A DNA stretch of 64,000 bases from Myxocyprinus asiaticus. Lineage: Eukaryota; Chordata; Actinopteri; Cypriniformes; Catostomidae. The notes below the pieces were generated by a model, which made no database searches, was not told the origin of the DNA, and worked only from the letters and a program-made list of their open reading frames with translations. The translations under genes were made by a program, and so were the position numbers. Positions within the stretch are counted from its first letter, which is position 1, and every line of letters begins with the position of its first letter. Location of the stretch: the NCBI RefSeq assembly GCF_019703515.2, contig NC_059385.1, positions 30,918,001 to 30,982,000 of the forward strand. Direction: 5' to 3'. Positions 46,375-57,469 of this stretch are shown in pieces.

Positions 46375-46900
46375 TCGCCTTAAAGCTTTAAAAAAGGACC
46401 CAAAAGTATATAAAAGTAGTCCATATGACTTCTACATAATATTCAAAGTCTTCTTAAAAGCATACTGTAGGTTTTGGTAAGAAACAACCCACAATGTGAA
46501 AATCATTTTGTTGTGAAAATCGTTGCGCATTTATGAGCACTATGAGAGAAGCTCGTTCACGGTGGCTTGCGTGAAATTTCGTTGTTTAGTGCACATTTTG
46601 ACAGTTTTCTTTTTTGGGTGAACTGTTCCTTTAAGGGCCGTTTAGACCAAACGTGCTCTTGTGTAAAAAAAAAAAAAAAAGCAAGACGCATGTGTTAACG
46701 AGCAACGAATAGATAAAAAAGCATCTGTCTGGAGACATGTTTTTAAAAGTGGAAGTCTGTGCGAGATGCTGAAAACACAATGGTCAAAGATGCCCATCTA
46801 GCACATTTACATAGAAAAGCTATTGAAACAGAACAGACTGATGCAAAAATGAGTTCTGTGTAATCAACAGTATGTTTATCCTCACTTTTATTTGCATCAA
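46375..46900. repeat. Fragments of two MITE families
   Basis: 46375-46636 resembles the element at 47645-47940 (AAAAGTATATAA, TTTTGGGTGAACTGTTCCTTTAA). From about 46640 (GGGCCGTTTAGACCAAACG) an element of the TTCACACCAAA type begins, related to the cluster at 48733-50892. Confidence 0.45.
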
Positions 46901-47074
46901 ATTAAATAGGCCATTTACCCCAATTAATGTCTTTTAACATCTCAATGCATCCATTTTCGATTTAATTTGAAATCTCAAATCTCCAATTCTGATAAATGTC
47001 TATCTATCATGATGCCATACTCACTTTTTGGTATTTCTTTTCAAAACTGCCCTGCTGAAAAAAATAAAAATAAA

Positions 47075-47165
47075 ATTTAAACCAGTCTAAGCTGGTCTAG
47101 ATGGTCTTCCAGCCTGACTAGCTAACAAGTGCCTAAACCCCCTCATAAGCTGACCAAGGGTGCAT
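47075..47165 (+). repeat. Short CCAG-rich fish repeat
   Basis: CCAGTCTAAGCTGGTCTAGA and CTTCCAGCCTGACTAGCTAA form a small imperfect inverted repeat, typical of a short interspersed fish MITE. Confidence 0.45.
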
Positions 47166-47288
47166 TTCCCAAAAGCATCGTTAGCCAACTAAGGTCGCAA
47201 GTTCTATCGTTACCAACATAGTTCAGCAATTTGGTGTTTCCTGAAACGGTAGTTCCAACGAACATTGGCAAACCGCATTGCAAAGTTG

Positions 47289-47643
47289 TTTTTAACTACA
47301 AATGTTCACTTCTGTACATCTCTGTGACGTGCGCTCATGAGAGGAATGATGTAAGCTCGTTGGTAAGGTCACGCGTCACGTGGAAGTGGAGTCAGGAAGC
47401 GTGTCATTGTTTACATTGTTTTTTTTTATTATTATTATTTGGAAATTATTTATTATTTTATATTGTTTTGAAATTGTTTTGGACTGTTTTGGTTTGTGAA
47501 CGGCACAAGTTTCTCTTGTAAACAATGACGCACTTCCTGACTCCTCCTCCACGTGATGCGTGACTTTACCAACGAGCTTACGTCATCCCTCTCATGAGCG
47601 CACATCACAGAGATGTACGGAAGCGAACATTTGTAGTTAAAAA
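47289..47643. mobile_element. Foldback element: 127-bp arms, 101-bp loop
   Basis: 47289-47415 is an inverted repeat of 47517-47643. Both arms contain TTAACTACAAATGTTC, GTACATCTCTGTGA, TGTGCGCTCATGAGAGG, GTAAGCTCGTTGGTAA and GTCATTGTTTACA, with only scattered differences. The loop is T-rich. No transposase and no clear target duplication. It abuts the MITE at 47645. Confidence 0.85.
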
Positions 47644-47644
47644 G

Positions 47645-47940
47645 TATATAAGTATTGTTTTGTTTCTAAAAAGAATCAGTCGTTTGCATTCAGAAGAACT
47701 TTATTTGTCGACTGGAGTCGTGTGGATTATTTTGATGCACCCTAAATATGCATTTTGGACCATCAAAAAATGGAGTACATTCACTTGCATTGTTTAGATG
47801 AGGAGGCCTGAAATGAAATCCTAAAAGTCTTAAATTCTGTTTTGATGAAGAAAGAAACTCAGATACATCTTAGATGGCCTGAGGGTGAGTAAATTATCAG
47901 CAAATTTTCATTTTTGGGTGAACTATTCCTTTAAGGTTTT
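47645..47940. mobile_element. Cyprinid-type MITE, copy related to 14663-14996
   Basis: Ends in ATGGCCTGAGGGTGAGTAAA and TTTTTGGGTGAACTATTCCT, as in the copy at 14.7 kb, and shares the GTCGTGTGGATTATTTTGATG segment with its GTATGGATTACTTTTATG. Non-coding. Confidence 0.55.
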
Positions 47941-48732
47941 TGTGTAAGAAACATAAAATTAGACAAATGGGGAAAAAAACACCTCTACAGTTGATATCAC
48001 ATCACTGGATAACAATCAACTTTTATTTCTTATGCCTAAGGGGAATTATGTTGACTGCTGCCCACACTTTCACATATCCCACTACACAATGAGAAACACA
48101 ATGAGAAAATTAACATTGATTTCTGTTCTACACTACATAACATTGATCAATGTGATTCACTTCCCAAATAATCAACTGAGATTCTATTTAGTGTGTGAAT
48201 ACATTTCCTTTACAGCTCTATCCTCACCAACTAAATCCTTCACATACCATACACGTGGAAGAGCTCTTCAGAAACATTGCTGATGGTGAAATTTCCCAGG
48301 CTTTGGCATTCAGTTGTTTGAATGGCCTGGTTGTCTTGCTATAGGTGGAAATTTAACTCCCCCTTCCTTTTTTTTTACAGCTCAGAATAGATCTGTCCTC
48401 CAAATACACATCTTCAATCATGTGCAGTCATGAATATTCATGAGATGTTGTTTTTATGATGTGCCCAAAGAGTGATGGATAAAAGGTAGTGATCATATTA
48501 AATAGCTTTTAATGGCAATGTCAAATGGTAAAAAACAAACAAATGATTTAGCATGGTGCATAGATGATTTATCGCATTAGGGTGTTCGCTAAGGCAAGCA
48601 TCCCTATAATTGAAGACCATCTTTTTTCAAAATCCTTAACACTATGTCTTAAATTTTGGAGCATAATTCATCCTTCATTGTTTGTGCTACGGACAAGAAT
48701 GATATCTCAAATTAAAAGTACCGCACAGACTT
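47941..48732. other. Spacer, nothing recognised
   Basis: AT-rich with chance ORFs at 48032-48283 and 48564-48782. No terminal repeat found. Confidence 0.45.
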
Positions 48733-50892
48733 CAAGCCCTTTCACACCAAACACACATTGTTGTCGCAATTTCTCACTGTAATAAATATTTTGAATAGAA
48801 ACAATGGATTCCTATGGAGACTTTAAGACCGAAAGAAAGCATTCGCATGCCAACAGTGTGTGTTGATTTTTTATTTTATTTTTTTCTCTCCCCTGGCAAT
48901 GAAATGCCCTGACCAATAAAAGTGAGCTTTAAATGACGTGTCAGGAGCTGCAGTTACGAAAACCAGCACAATTGGTACAAAAAGCTTTTTTTTTTTTTAA
49001 AGTTTTTTTTATAGAGTGTAAGTGTGTTAATGGTTAATATTTGTATCAATTTTGGTGTGAATGGCTCATTTGTCGGCAATTCTTGTCACTTATTTGCATT
49101 ACGTTCGGTGTGTTTACATTGAAGGCAGGACCCAAACCATAAATTACAAGTGATCAGATGAGAAACCACATTTTTGCCACTATTTTTTGCCATAATTAAG
49201 ATTTTGAATAGAAACAATGGATTACTATGGAGCCCATAACACAGACAGTGAGCATTCACAAGTTTTTTTTTTATTATTTATTTTTACAGTGAGTGAGTTG
49301 ATTTTTTTTTTCTCATCAAGCAATGAAATGCCCTGACCAATAAAATCTGTCTTTAGATCATGTGTCAGGAACCACTGCAGTTACCAAAAGCAGCACAATT
49401 GGTGGCGCTAAGGTACAAAAAGTTTTTATTTATTTGTTACCTATTTTAAAGGTGTAAATGTGCTAATGGTGAATACGTATGTCGCTTTTGGTGTGATTGC
49501 GCCATTTGTCTGCAATTCATCTTGCATTTTTGCTTTGCATTTGGTGTCTTTACACTAAAGGAGGGAACCAAGCCATAACTTTTTATAAGAATTTTGCCCA
49601 GTTTATGAAAAAACAGGAAAAAATCCCACAGACCTAAGTCCCTTTAGCTGCAAATGCGAATGAAGAATTTAAATAGAAACAATGGGTTTCTATGGAGTGT
49701 TTAACACAGGGATCAAGCATTCGCATGCCGTCAAATCTAGGATTTTCACTATGAGTGTCAATTTTTTCCTTGCTCCGCTACGAAACGCCCTGACTAACAC
49801 AACTAAGCGTTGCACTTTACATAAGGTGACTTCAACTACTATATACTAACATTAAAATACATACAATACAATGTATTTATTGTGTGAGTCTGCAAAATCT
49901 CACAAGATTCACATTTGCTGCTACTTAGGTTGAGGTACCAGACCGATCTCACAATGAATTCAGAGTAGGTTGAATTTTCTTTAGCTGAAATTGGTCTGTG
50001 GTTACCAAAAAGCAAAACACTGCCCCAATGGCAAAAGCGGTAAGTGTTGTTGGGTGAATGGGCATGTGTGAGCTCCATTTGCAGGTTGTAATGTCCACAG
50101 AGGGGCGCCAAAAGCGAGATGTGAAGCGAGTTGTTTTCAGATGTACAGGTTGTAATACAGTGAAGATGAATGTATATTTTATCAAATAAACCTCCCAACC
50201 CAATCCCAAACCTAACCAACAGTGGAGTGAAAATGTTATGTTAGAGGGGAAAAGCAACCTCCAAATCAGGCTCGTCACTGATTATGAGAACACAATTACT
50301 TCCTGGTTTCTAAAGAAAAACAATATATTTTAAGGCATAACCTACAATGACGTTTTTCATCAAACTGCACAATGATGACTTTCAGACATTACAGGCATTA
50401 CAGCTTCATTTTCTGTTACAGCATTATTTAGGTTTAGAAATAGGGTAAGGTTTGTGGTAGTGTTAGGGTTAGGTTTAGATTATAAATTATACAATTTTAG
50501 ATTTTCACCAGGCTTATGAAAAATCAGACAAAAAAATCTTAAAGACCCAAGGCCCTTTCACACCAAATGCAGATTTTTGCTGCAATTTCTCGCCATGATG
50601 AAGATTTTGAATAGAAACAATGGGTCCCTATGGTACCTTTAACACTAGAAGAGAACATCTGCATGCCGAAAAGTGATTTTTTTTTTTTTTTTTTTTTTTT
50701 TGCCATTGAAACGTCCTGACCAATAAAATTATATTGAACTTGTAATGATGTGTCAGGAGCTGTTGCAGTTACCAAAACCAGCACATTTTGTGGTGTCAAA
50801 AAAAACCTGTTTTATTGTAAATGCGTAAATGTGCTAACAACGAGGATTTGCGTCGCTTTTGGTGTGAATGGTTCATTTGTTAGCAGTTCGAC
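48733..50892. repeat. Cluster of four related ~200-400 bp DNA-element units
   Basis: Units at about 48733-49122, 49160-49560, 49631-49828 and 50541-50892 share AGCCCTTTCACACCAAA-type starts, GATTTTGAATAGAAACAATGG, GGTTCCTATGGAG-like and CATTCGCATGCC words, and a GCTTTTGGTGTGAATGG-like inverted end. TTTCACACCAAA and TTTGGTGTGA are the inverted termini of each unit. The third unit is truncated. A copy of dispersed repeat A lies between units 3 and 4. No coding sequence. Confidence 0.7.
49930..50280 (+). repeat. Dispersed repeat family A, copy 4
   Basis: Carries the ACTGCCCCAATGGC core, TGTAATGTCCACAGAGGGGC, GCCAAAAGCGAGATG and the AACCCAATCCCAAACC run, in the same orientation as copy 3 at 4378-4550/9675. 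It helps to define the empty site of the large hAT. Confidence 0.6.
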
Positions 50893-50916
50893 TATTTTTT
50901 GGGGGGGCCAAAGCAC

Positions 50917-50970
50917 CATAGCAACCACCTAGCAATGGCCTAACAACCACCCAGAACATCCTAGCATTCT
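50917..50970 (+). repeat. CATAGCAACCACC-type short repeat
   Basis: Imperfect units CCATAGCAACCACCTAGCAA, TGGCCTAACAACCACC and CAGAACATCCTAGC follow each other. A minisatellite-like repeat common in fish. Confidence 0.6.
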
Positions 50971-51524
50971 TCAGGACATGTAAATTCTAGCTGTTTTCTA
51001 ATGTTTCATGACTTCATATTAGTCATATATATGCATGACTCAATGATTTGTCAGTATTAGATCACTGTGTAAGGTTGATATCACCCTACCATGTGTTCAT
51101 ATAAATGTTTTTTATCCTGTTGCCTACTGAAACAAAAAGCACTGAACATATAATGCTATCTAAAGCACTGAACATTCAATATTGGATCTAATCAATATGA
51201 CTTGTTTTATAACAACAGTTTGCTCTTTAATGCAAGTACTCGTTTTGGGAATGTGTGTGTTTGAAGACCAGCTTTGCAGTAATTGTTTAGTCTTCTTTGA
51301 TATTGTTCTAAAGGCCTTGCTGTTGTTCATGAAAATACCTTCAAATTACCAATGGCTTTAAAAACATGAAGACTGAATATGCTAGTGAACAAAACTTTAT
51401 TGTAAGATTTAATGTAGTATAATAGATGCATTCTTGCTCTAAGTCATACTGCAAATACTGTATAAATTACATGTCCAAATTGATTATCAAGTGAACTTCA
51501 CCCTAGCAGGCAAAAGACACCCAA
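50971..51524. other. Spacer, nothing recognised
   Basis: AT-rich, no ORF or repeat recognised. Confidence 0.5.
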
Positions 51525-51722
51525 ATGTGGAGTGGTGATGGCATAGTGGGCTAAAGCACATAACTGGTAATAAAGGTTGCTGGTTCGATCCCCACAGCCA
51601 CCACCATTGTGTCCTTGAGCAAGGCACTTAACTCCAGGTTGCTCCAGGGGGATTGTCCCTGTAATAAGGGCACTGTAAGTCACTTTGGATAAAAGCGTCT
51701 GCCAAATGCATAAATGTAAATG
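51525..51722 (+). mobile_element. tRNA-derived SINE with L2-type tail
   Basis: The head has an A-box-like TGGCATAGTGG and a perfect B box GGTTCGATCCC at 51582-51592. The body is TTGAGCAAGGCACTTAACTC and CAGGTTGCTCCAGGGGGATT, and the tail GTCACTTTGGATAAAAGCG, CTGCCAAATGC, the conserved 3' end by which such fish SINEs borrow LINE machinery. Direct flanks AAATGT occur near both ends. A second full copy is at 57930-58138 on the minus strand and a decayed one at 1123-1345. Confidence 0.85.
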
Positions 51723-52053
51723 TTCTAAAAATATATTTAAAAATGTTCCCTAATGCTAACACAACTACTCTCAACTCACAAAAGTCTTTGAAAACTGATG
51801 TGCTTGATTCAAATTTCTTTGAAATATCTGTGGTTCACTTAAGACACCACATCAATAATTACCTAAATTAAATAGCAATATCATTTTTTTTTTTTATTTG
51901 CAACTTTGCAATGCTGTTTGCAAATGTTCATTGGAACTAAGGTTTATAAACATAGTTACTAGTCAAGTCAAACTTTATTTGTAGAGCACATTTAAAAACA
52001 ACAGAAGTTGACCCAAAGTGCTTTACAGATCAAACAAATAAATATACGACAGT

Positions 52054-52058
<5 letters not shown>

Positions 52059-52092
<34 letters not shown>
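52059..52092. repeat. (TA)n microsatellite
   Basis: Pure TA repeat directly left of the Tc1 element. With the TA run on the right (53099-53152) it probably grew from the TA target duplication of the insertion. Confidence 0.9.
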
Positions 52093-52094
<2 letters not shown>

Positions 52095-52095
<1 letters not shown>

Positions 52096-53097
52096 ACTGG
52101 TGGACAAAAGTTTGGAATAATGTACATATTTTGCTCTTATGGAAAGAAATTGGTACTTTTATTCACCAAAGTGGGATTCAACTAATCTCAATGTATATTC
52201 AGGACATTAATAACGTGAAAAATTACCATTACAATCTTAAACTACTTCAAAGAGTTCTCATCAAAAAATCCTCCACATGCAGCAATGACAGCTTAGCAGA
52301 TCCTTGGCATTCTAGCTGTCAGTTTGTCAAGATACTCACCCCATGCTTCTTGTAGCACTTGCCATAGATGTGGCTGTCTTGTCGGGCACTTCTCACGCAC
52401 CTTACAGTCTAGCTGATCCCACAAAAGCTCAATGAGTTTAAGATCCATAACAATCTTTTCCAATTATCTGTTGTCCAATGTCCTTGTTTCTTTGCCCACT
52501 CTAACCTTTTCTTTGTGTTTTTCTGTTTCAAAAGTGGCTTTTTCTTAGCAATTCTTCCCATAAAGCCTGCACCCCCGAGTCTTCTCCTTTACTATTGTAC
52601 ATGAAACTGGTGTTTTGGGCAATTTTAAGCATTGTATAACCTTTATTCCTCAAAACAATGATTGACTGATGAGTTTCTAGAGAAAGCTGTTTCTTTTTTG
52701 GCCATTTTTGACCTAATATTGACCTTAAGACATGCCAGTTTATTGCATACTCTGGCAACTCAAAAACAAACACAAAGACAATGTTAAGCTTCATTTAACG
52801 AACCAAATATCTTTCAACTGTGTTTGATATAAAGGCAAGTGATTTTCTAGTACCAAATTAGCAATTTAGCATGACTACTCAAGGATAAGGTGTTGGAGTT
52901 ATGGCTGCTGGAAATGGGGCCTGTCTAGATTTGATCAAAAATTACATTTTTCAAAGAGTAATGGTGCTGTTTTTTACATCAGTAATGTTCTGACTATACT
53001 TTGTGATCAGTTGAATGCCACTTTGGTGAATTAAAGTACAAATTTCCTTCCAAAACAGCAAAATCTGTACATTATTCCAAAATTTTGGTCACCAATG
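52095..53097 (-). mobile_element. Tc1/mariner element, internally deleted, 1.0 kb
   Basis: Terminal inverted repeats of about 80 bp: left CACTGGTGGACAAAAGTTTG, right (reverse complement) CATTGGTGACCAAAATTTTG. Both continue through an ATTCACCAAAGTGG-like block. TA repeats flank both sides, agreeing with a TA target. The transposase gene, on the minus strand, retains only its N-terminal third. A second, end-less copy is at 13985-14645. Confidence 0.85.
52528..52794 (-). pseudogene. Tc1 transposase N-terminal remnant
   Basis: An 88-codon frame starting MKLNIVFVFVFELPEYAI matches the copy at 14184-14501 and keeps QLSLETHQSIIVLRNKGYTM of the first helix-turn-helix. It then falls out of frame (FMYNSKGEDSGVQALW). 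The second DNA-binding helix region and the catalytic domain are missing. It is not functional. Confidence 0.75.

Positions 53098-53098
<1 letters not shown>

Positions 53099-53152
<54 letters not shown>
53099..53152. repeat. (TA)n microsatellite
   Basis: TA repeat directly right of the Tc1 element, the mirror of 52059-52092. Confidence 0.9.
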
Positions 53153-53156
<4 letters not shown>

Positions 53157-53894
53157 AAACATAATAATAAATAAATAAATACCTATAAATACAGCATCGT
53201 GTATTTACCTATTTCAACCTATTCAAGGACCTATTCTAAAGCGTTAGAATAAAAATATGATTTAGATCTATAGTAACAACGAGGAACCCTCAAAACAAGT
53301 TGATCAGAAGACCTGAGCACTGTAATGGGGAAGTAAGGGAGGAGAAGGTCACTGATATATTGGGGTGCAAGACCCAAAAATTCTGACATAAATCAGAATT
53401 TTATAATCGACCCTAAATTTCACGAGAAGCCAGTTTAGAGATGCTAATACAGGGGAAATGTGATCCCTCTTTCTTGACACTGTTCAGAGCCTAGCTGCCG
53501 TGTTTTGAACCAGCTGTAGCTGAGATAACGCAGTTTGAGGGAGACCAATGTACAATGAGTTACAATAGTCTAACCTTGATGAAATTAGTGAGTGGATCAC
53601 ACTTTCCAGGTCTTTGCTGGAAAGAAAATGTTTAATTTTGCGATAGATCTCAGGTGGAAAAAGCTACCCTTGACAACGGCACTGATCTGCTTATTGAAAA
53701 GCAAAGATGAGTTACTCCAAGATTCCTTACATGATCTTGTACATTCAATGACAGAGGACCTGACTGGGCAATCAGGCCAGGTAAGGAGGACATAGAGGAA
53801 CCTAAGATCAAAACTTCGGTTTTGCTTTCATTTAATTGTAAAAAAAAAGTTTGCCAGCCAATGTTTAATATCTTTGAAGCAATTTAGGATGTTA

Positions 53895-54412
53895 TCAAAT
53901 GAACACGTCTAAGCTCACTGGGAAATAAAATTGAGAATCGTCAGTATAACAGTGATAAGTTATGCTGTACTTCTGGAAAATAGAACTCAGAGGAAGCATA
54001 TACATGGAAAGTAGTACGGGTCCCAAAATCGATCCTTGAGGGACACCACATGATAGTTGAGCCGTCAAAGAAGAAAATTCCATACTTTTACAGAAAATGT
54101 CTAATCTTTTAGATAGGAGGCAAACCATTGGAGGACCATACCCTGGATGCCAACCATACACTCAAGACGATTGAGAAGAATATTATGGTTGATAGTGTCA
54201 AACGCGGCACTGAGATCTAATAAAACTAAGACCACCAGTGAACCTGAATCCATGGAGAGAAAAATATCATTAGTGACCTTCAGCAATGCAGATTCAGTGC
54301 TGTGCAAGGGTCTGAAGCCAGACCGAAATGTATCCAAAATGTTAAATGTATTTAGATAGGAGCAGAGCTGTGAATAAACAACTCTCTCGAAAATCTTGGA
54401 AATAAAAGGCAA
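53895..54412 (-). pseudogene. L2-like LINE reverse transcriptase fragment
   Basis: Two minus frames give the RT: MPFISKIFERVVYSQL, GFRPLHSTESALLKVTNDIF, motif A in VLLDLSAAFDTINHNILL (54412-54101), then GVPQGSILGPVLLSMYML (motif B) and the catalytic motif C as YHCYTDDSQFYF (to 53895). The catalytic aspartates are present, but a frameshift near 54.13 kb separates the two frames and stops lie between the RT and the linker. Product of a non-LTR retrotransposon; it would prime reverse transcription on nicked DNA. Confidence 0.8.
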
Positions 54413-54586
54413 TTTGGAGATTGTTCTATAATTATTGTATATTGCCGGATCGAAGAATTTTTTTGTATTTATTTTTTTAACAAAGGATGTAGAATTGCAT
54501 GTTTAAAACTACTTGGAACAACTCCATTTGCTAAGGAGCTTTTAATTATAGCTGTCGCACTGGAACTAATAGTTATGAAAATGTCT

Positions 54587-55072
54587 TTAAGAAGGCGTGG
54601 AGAAAGAATATCCAGCTTGTAACTGGAACACTTCATCTTGTAGACTAATTCTGCTAACTGTGCTGACGAGACTGGTTGAAAAGTGAGTCAAGGAGCTGGA
54701 TGGTGAAGGTATTAGTGGTTGATCAGATTGTGAAGGTACAATAGCACCTTTAATCTGGTTAATTTTGTGAGCAAAGAAGTTTAAAAATTCTTCACATGTC
54801 TCTTGGTCGGTGTCCAGATAAGCATGTCTAGTAGGGTTTAAAACAGAATCGATTGTATTAAACAATACTTTTGGTCGATTTGTGTTATCAGAGATTACTT
54901 TAGAGAAAAACATAGCTTTCACTTCCTTTACTGCTCTTTGATAGTTTGTTAAACACACCTTTAAAATGTCAAAAGAGACCTGAAGCTTGTCTCTTTTCCA
55001 CTTGCGCTCTGCTTTTCTACACTCTTGTCTGAGAGCGCGGGTAGCCAAGGCTGTGAAACACCCTTAACTCTC
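54587..55072 (-). pseudogene. L2-like LINE linker between endonuclease and RT
   Basis: A frame on the minus strand carries RALRQECRKAERKWKRDKL and QVSFDILKVCLTNYQRAVK, the basic helical region commonly placed between endonuclease and RT in CR1/L2 elements, then TCEEFLNFFAHKINQIKGAI. It is cut at its upstream side by the LTR insertion at 55077. Confidence 0.7.
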
Positions 55073-55076
55073 CTTG

Positions 55077-55760
55077 TGTCACGGTGCCGGTGAATTCGCC
55101 GGCTTGTTCCGTTTGTTTTGTTTTTCTCTCCCTCACGTGTCACAGGTGCTGCCAGCATGTATGACCAGTGTTTCCATGGGAATATTGATTGTTTCCATGG
55201 GAATGCTGATCATGCCACTAATTAGCGTGCTGACAGCACCTGTTCTCCGTTGATTCTCTGCCTACTTAAACCCTTCGTTGTGTCAGATTTTTGTTGTGTG
55301 TTCAAGTAACTCACCTTGCTCTCTCTGCCTCAGTTGGTCCTGACTCGTGTATCTGTATTGGTTGCCCATCCATGCCCATGTGTCTGGAGTGCAGTTACCT
55401 TCTAGTTTGCTGCTGCGTTTGTCCTTCTGCCCACACATTCTTCAACAGAGGATTCTTCACGGATCTGCTCCCTACTACCACAATGCATACAAGCCTAAGA
55501 AAACACTCTTTATAGAAGATTCCTCACAGATCTGCTCACTACACTGACACGATGCATACATGCCTACGAACACACTCTTCACGGAGGATTCCACATGGAT
55601 CTGCTCTGTACACGACACACACACATCTACAAACACACTCACCCCCTTCCTGCTGCAGTCAGTGCCAGGTTCCCCATGCTTCACCAGCCCTGCTGTGTTC
55701 TAATTTATTGTCAAATCCTGTGAACTCTTCCTCTGCACTTGGGTCTCTTGCTTTCTGATA
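55077..55760 (+). mobile_element. Solo LTR inserted in the LINE, 5-bp duplication
   Basis: It starts TGTCACGGTGCCGG, contains a CTACTTAAACCC promoter-like segment and a GCACTTGGGTCTCTTGC R-U5-like end, and is flanked by CCTTG (55072-55076 and 55761-55765). The right end reads CTGATA rather than CA, so the terminus is mutated. A threefold ~68-bp repeat lies inside (55441-55640). Confidence 0.65.
55441..55640 (+). repeat. ~68-bp tandem repeat, three diverged copies
   Basis: Each unit has an AGAGGATTC/AGAAGATTC/GGAGGATTCC start, a GGATCTGCTC-like word, GATGCATACA and CCTACGAACACACTC-like ends. It lies in the solo LTR. Confidence 0.75.
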
Positions 55761-55765
55761 CCTTG

Positions 55766-56278
55766 GCTTAAGTGGAGCGACATCATCAAGAGTAAAATTA
55801 CACTATTTATTGAAAGCTTCAACCAATGATTCAGTATTGACTCCAGTTGAGACATCATCTGTGAAATGCAATATGTAAAACTCTGAAGAAAGATTGGCAG
55901 TAGATGAGTGAATGGTCCAGGAGTGACATAAGGGCTGAGAAAAAGTAGGGATAGGACAAGGAAAACAGGCTCGAGCACTATCGAATAATGGTCAGAAATG
56001 CCAATATCTAAGACCTCTAAGTTAGATACAGAGATACCATAAGATAACACAAGATCTAATGTATGACCCATATTGTGAGTAGGACCAGTGACATGTTGTA
56101 CAAAATGTAAAGACTCAGTGAGGTAAAGAAATTCATTTACCAGAGGTTTTGATGGACAGCATACTTGAATATTAAAATCCCCAATAATCAGGAGTCTATC
56201 ACCACGAGACACCAGTCCAGAGAGAAAGTCCGAAAATTGTTGAATGAAGTCCCTATTAAATCTGGGAGGTCTGTACAC
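55766..56278 (-). pseudogene. L2-like LINE endonuclease, C-terminal part
   Basis: Minus-strand frame starting YRPPRFNRDFIQQFSDFL shows the exonuclease/endonuclease/phosphatase fold motifs DRLLIIGDFNIQV, MGHTLDLVLSYGISVSNLE and GISDHYSIVLEP. The N-terminal third with the catalytic Asn and Glu is absent because of 5' truncation. The frame then passes into the LTR insertion. Confidence 0.8.
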
Positions 56279-56577
56279 GAGTGCACAGAAAGAAAAAGAA
56301 CTTCTTTAACTGATAAAAACACATCTCGAGACACCTGCATTCTGCTCTATTCGTTGTTGTGCTTTTTGCTTTTTTAGCGCGAAAAACGCGTCTGTCTGAA
56401 CGGTTACTGGAAGAAGTGCTTTAGCCAATAGTTACATGAATGCTACTCATCTCGAGAAAATAAATAAATGCTTATCTCAAAGTCATCAGAATTGAACACT
56501 TTGGTGTTGTTTTTTGCAACAACAAAAAATCTCATGCCCCCGGACCCCCCCTGGATATAAGGTTTACTAGGCAGATT

Positions 56578-57374
56578 TAGAGGTCTGCAAACCGACCCGG
56601 GCCCGACGGGACCCGAGAAACCAACAGATTTCGGGTTGGGTTCAGGTTTGTAATTAATGAAAAAATAAACAGACCTACCGATCTTGTTTCACGCTCTCAC
56701 TCACAGACACGTGTGAACGGATGAGTTAGTGGCGTTCACACCAAATGTGTTTTTGCACACATCTGTTCTGTTTTCCCATTGTTTAAACACTTGCTGGACA
56801 AATGTCTCTGACATTTGCAGCATGTCTCATTTTTCTTCAGCGTCTCGCGCAGGCACTGTTTAAACACCATGTCAAGTTAAAAAGAACTTCACATTTTCGT
56901 GACGCTCTTTGCGCTCTGTTTCATTCTTTGCGCTGCATCTAGATTGCTTTTAGCACAGTTGTCACAAAGATTCAACAATATGAACAAGTTCAGGCTGCAT
57001 AGAGGGGACTGTTGCATTGTTTCATATTATTCCAGATTGTTCTGCACCAGGTGAAGTTTCAGCAAATAAATGGTAAGGCAATGTTTTTTTTTTCCCCTTC
57101 TGCTCTAGTGTACTAAGGGGCTGCTGTGCCTTATTAAAACTGTGTATGTTTACTGTTTCAGTACTGTTAAGAATATTTTATGTAAGCATACAGGCAACAC
57201 AGTTACACTAGGAGAAGACAGGCTACTAGGAGAAGAAATTAGATCGTAAGCGATTTCGGGTTCAGGTCGGATTCCGGCTTAAAATCTGACAGTATCATTC
57301 GGGCCGGGTAGGATCGGGCCACACGATCTCGGGTTTGGGTCAGGTTCGGGTTTCAAGGCCCGTGGAGACCACTA
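56578..57374. mobile_element. hAT MITE, 797 bp, 8-bp duplication
   Basis: The ends TAGAGGTCTGCAA and (reverse complement) TAGTGGTCTCCAC are inverted and lie within GGCAGATT (56570-56577) and GTCAGATT (57375-57382), an 8-bp duplication with one mismatch. The termini contain repeated GACCCGGGCCCGAC and CGGGTTTGGG words on opposite strands. No transposase. Confidence 0.75.
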
Positions 57375-57469
57375 GTCAGATTTCTGTGCGTACCCTCAGA
57401 TTAAATCCTGCAGGCGCCTATGCTTCGTGCAACAGTCCTGGTGAAGACCATCGGTGAGTACAGCAATGT

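Larger units (their letters stand above)
51957..56310 (-). mobile_element. L2/CR1-like LINE, minus strand, with two nested insertions
   Basis: From right to left on the minus strand: endonuclease C-terminal half (56278 to 55766), linker (55072 to 54587), RT (54412 to 53895), post-RT region (about 53890-53220, with CNSLYIGLPQ and DHITPVLASLNWL-type blocks) and a 3' tail. The tail ends at 51957 with GTCAAGTCAAACTTTATTTG on the plus strand, the typical 3' end of fish L2-type LINEs. A Tc1 element (52095-53097) splits the tail and a solo LTR (55077-55760) splits the coding region. The 5' end is truncated inside the endonuclease. Confidence 0.75.
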
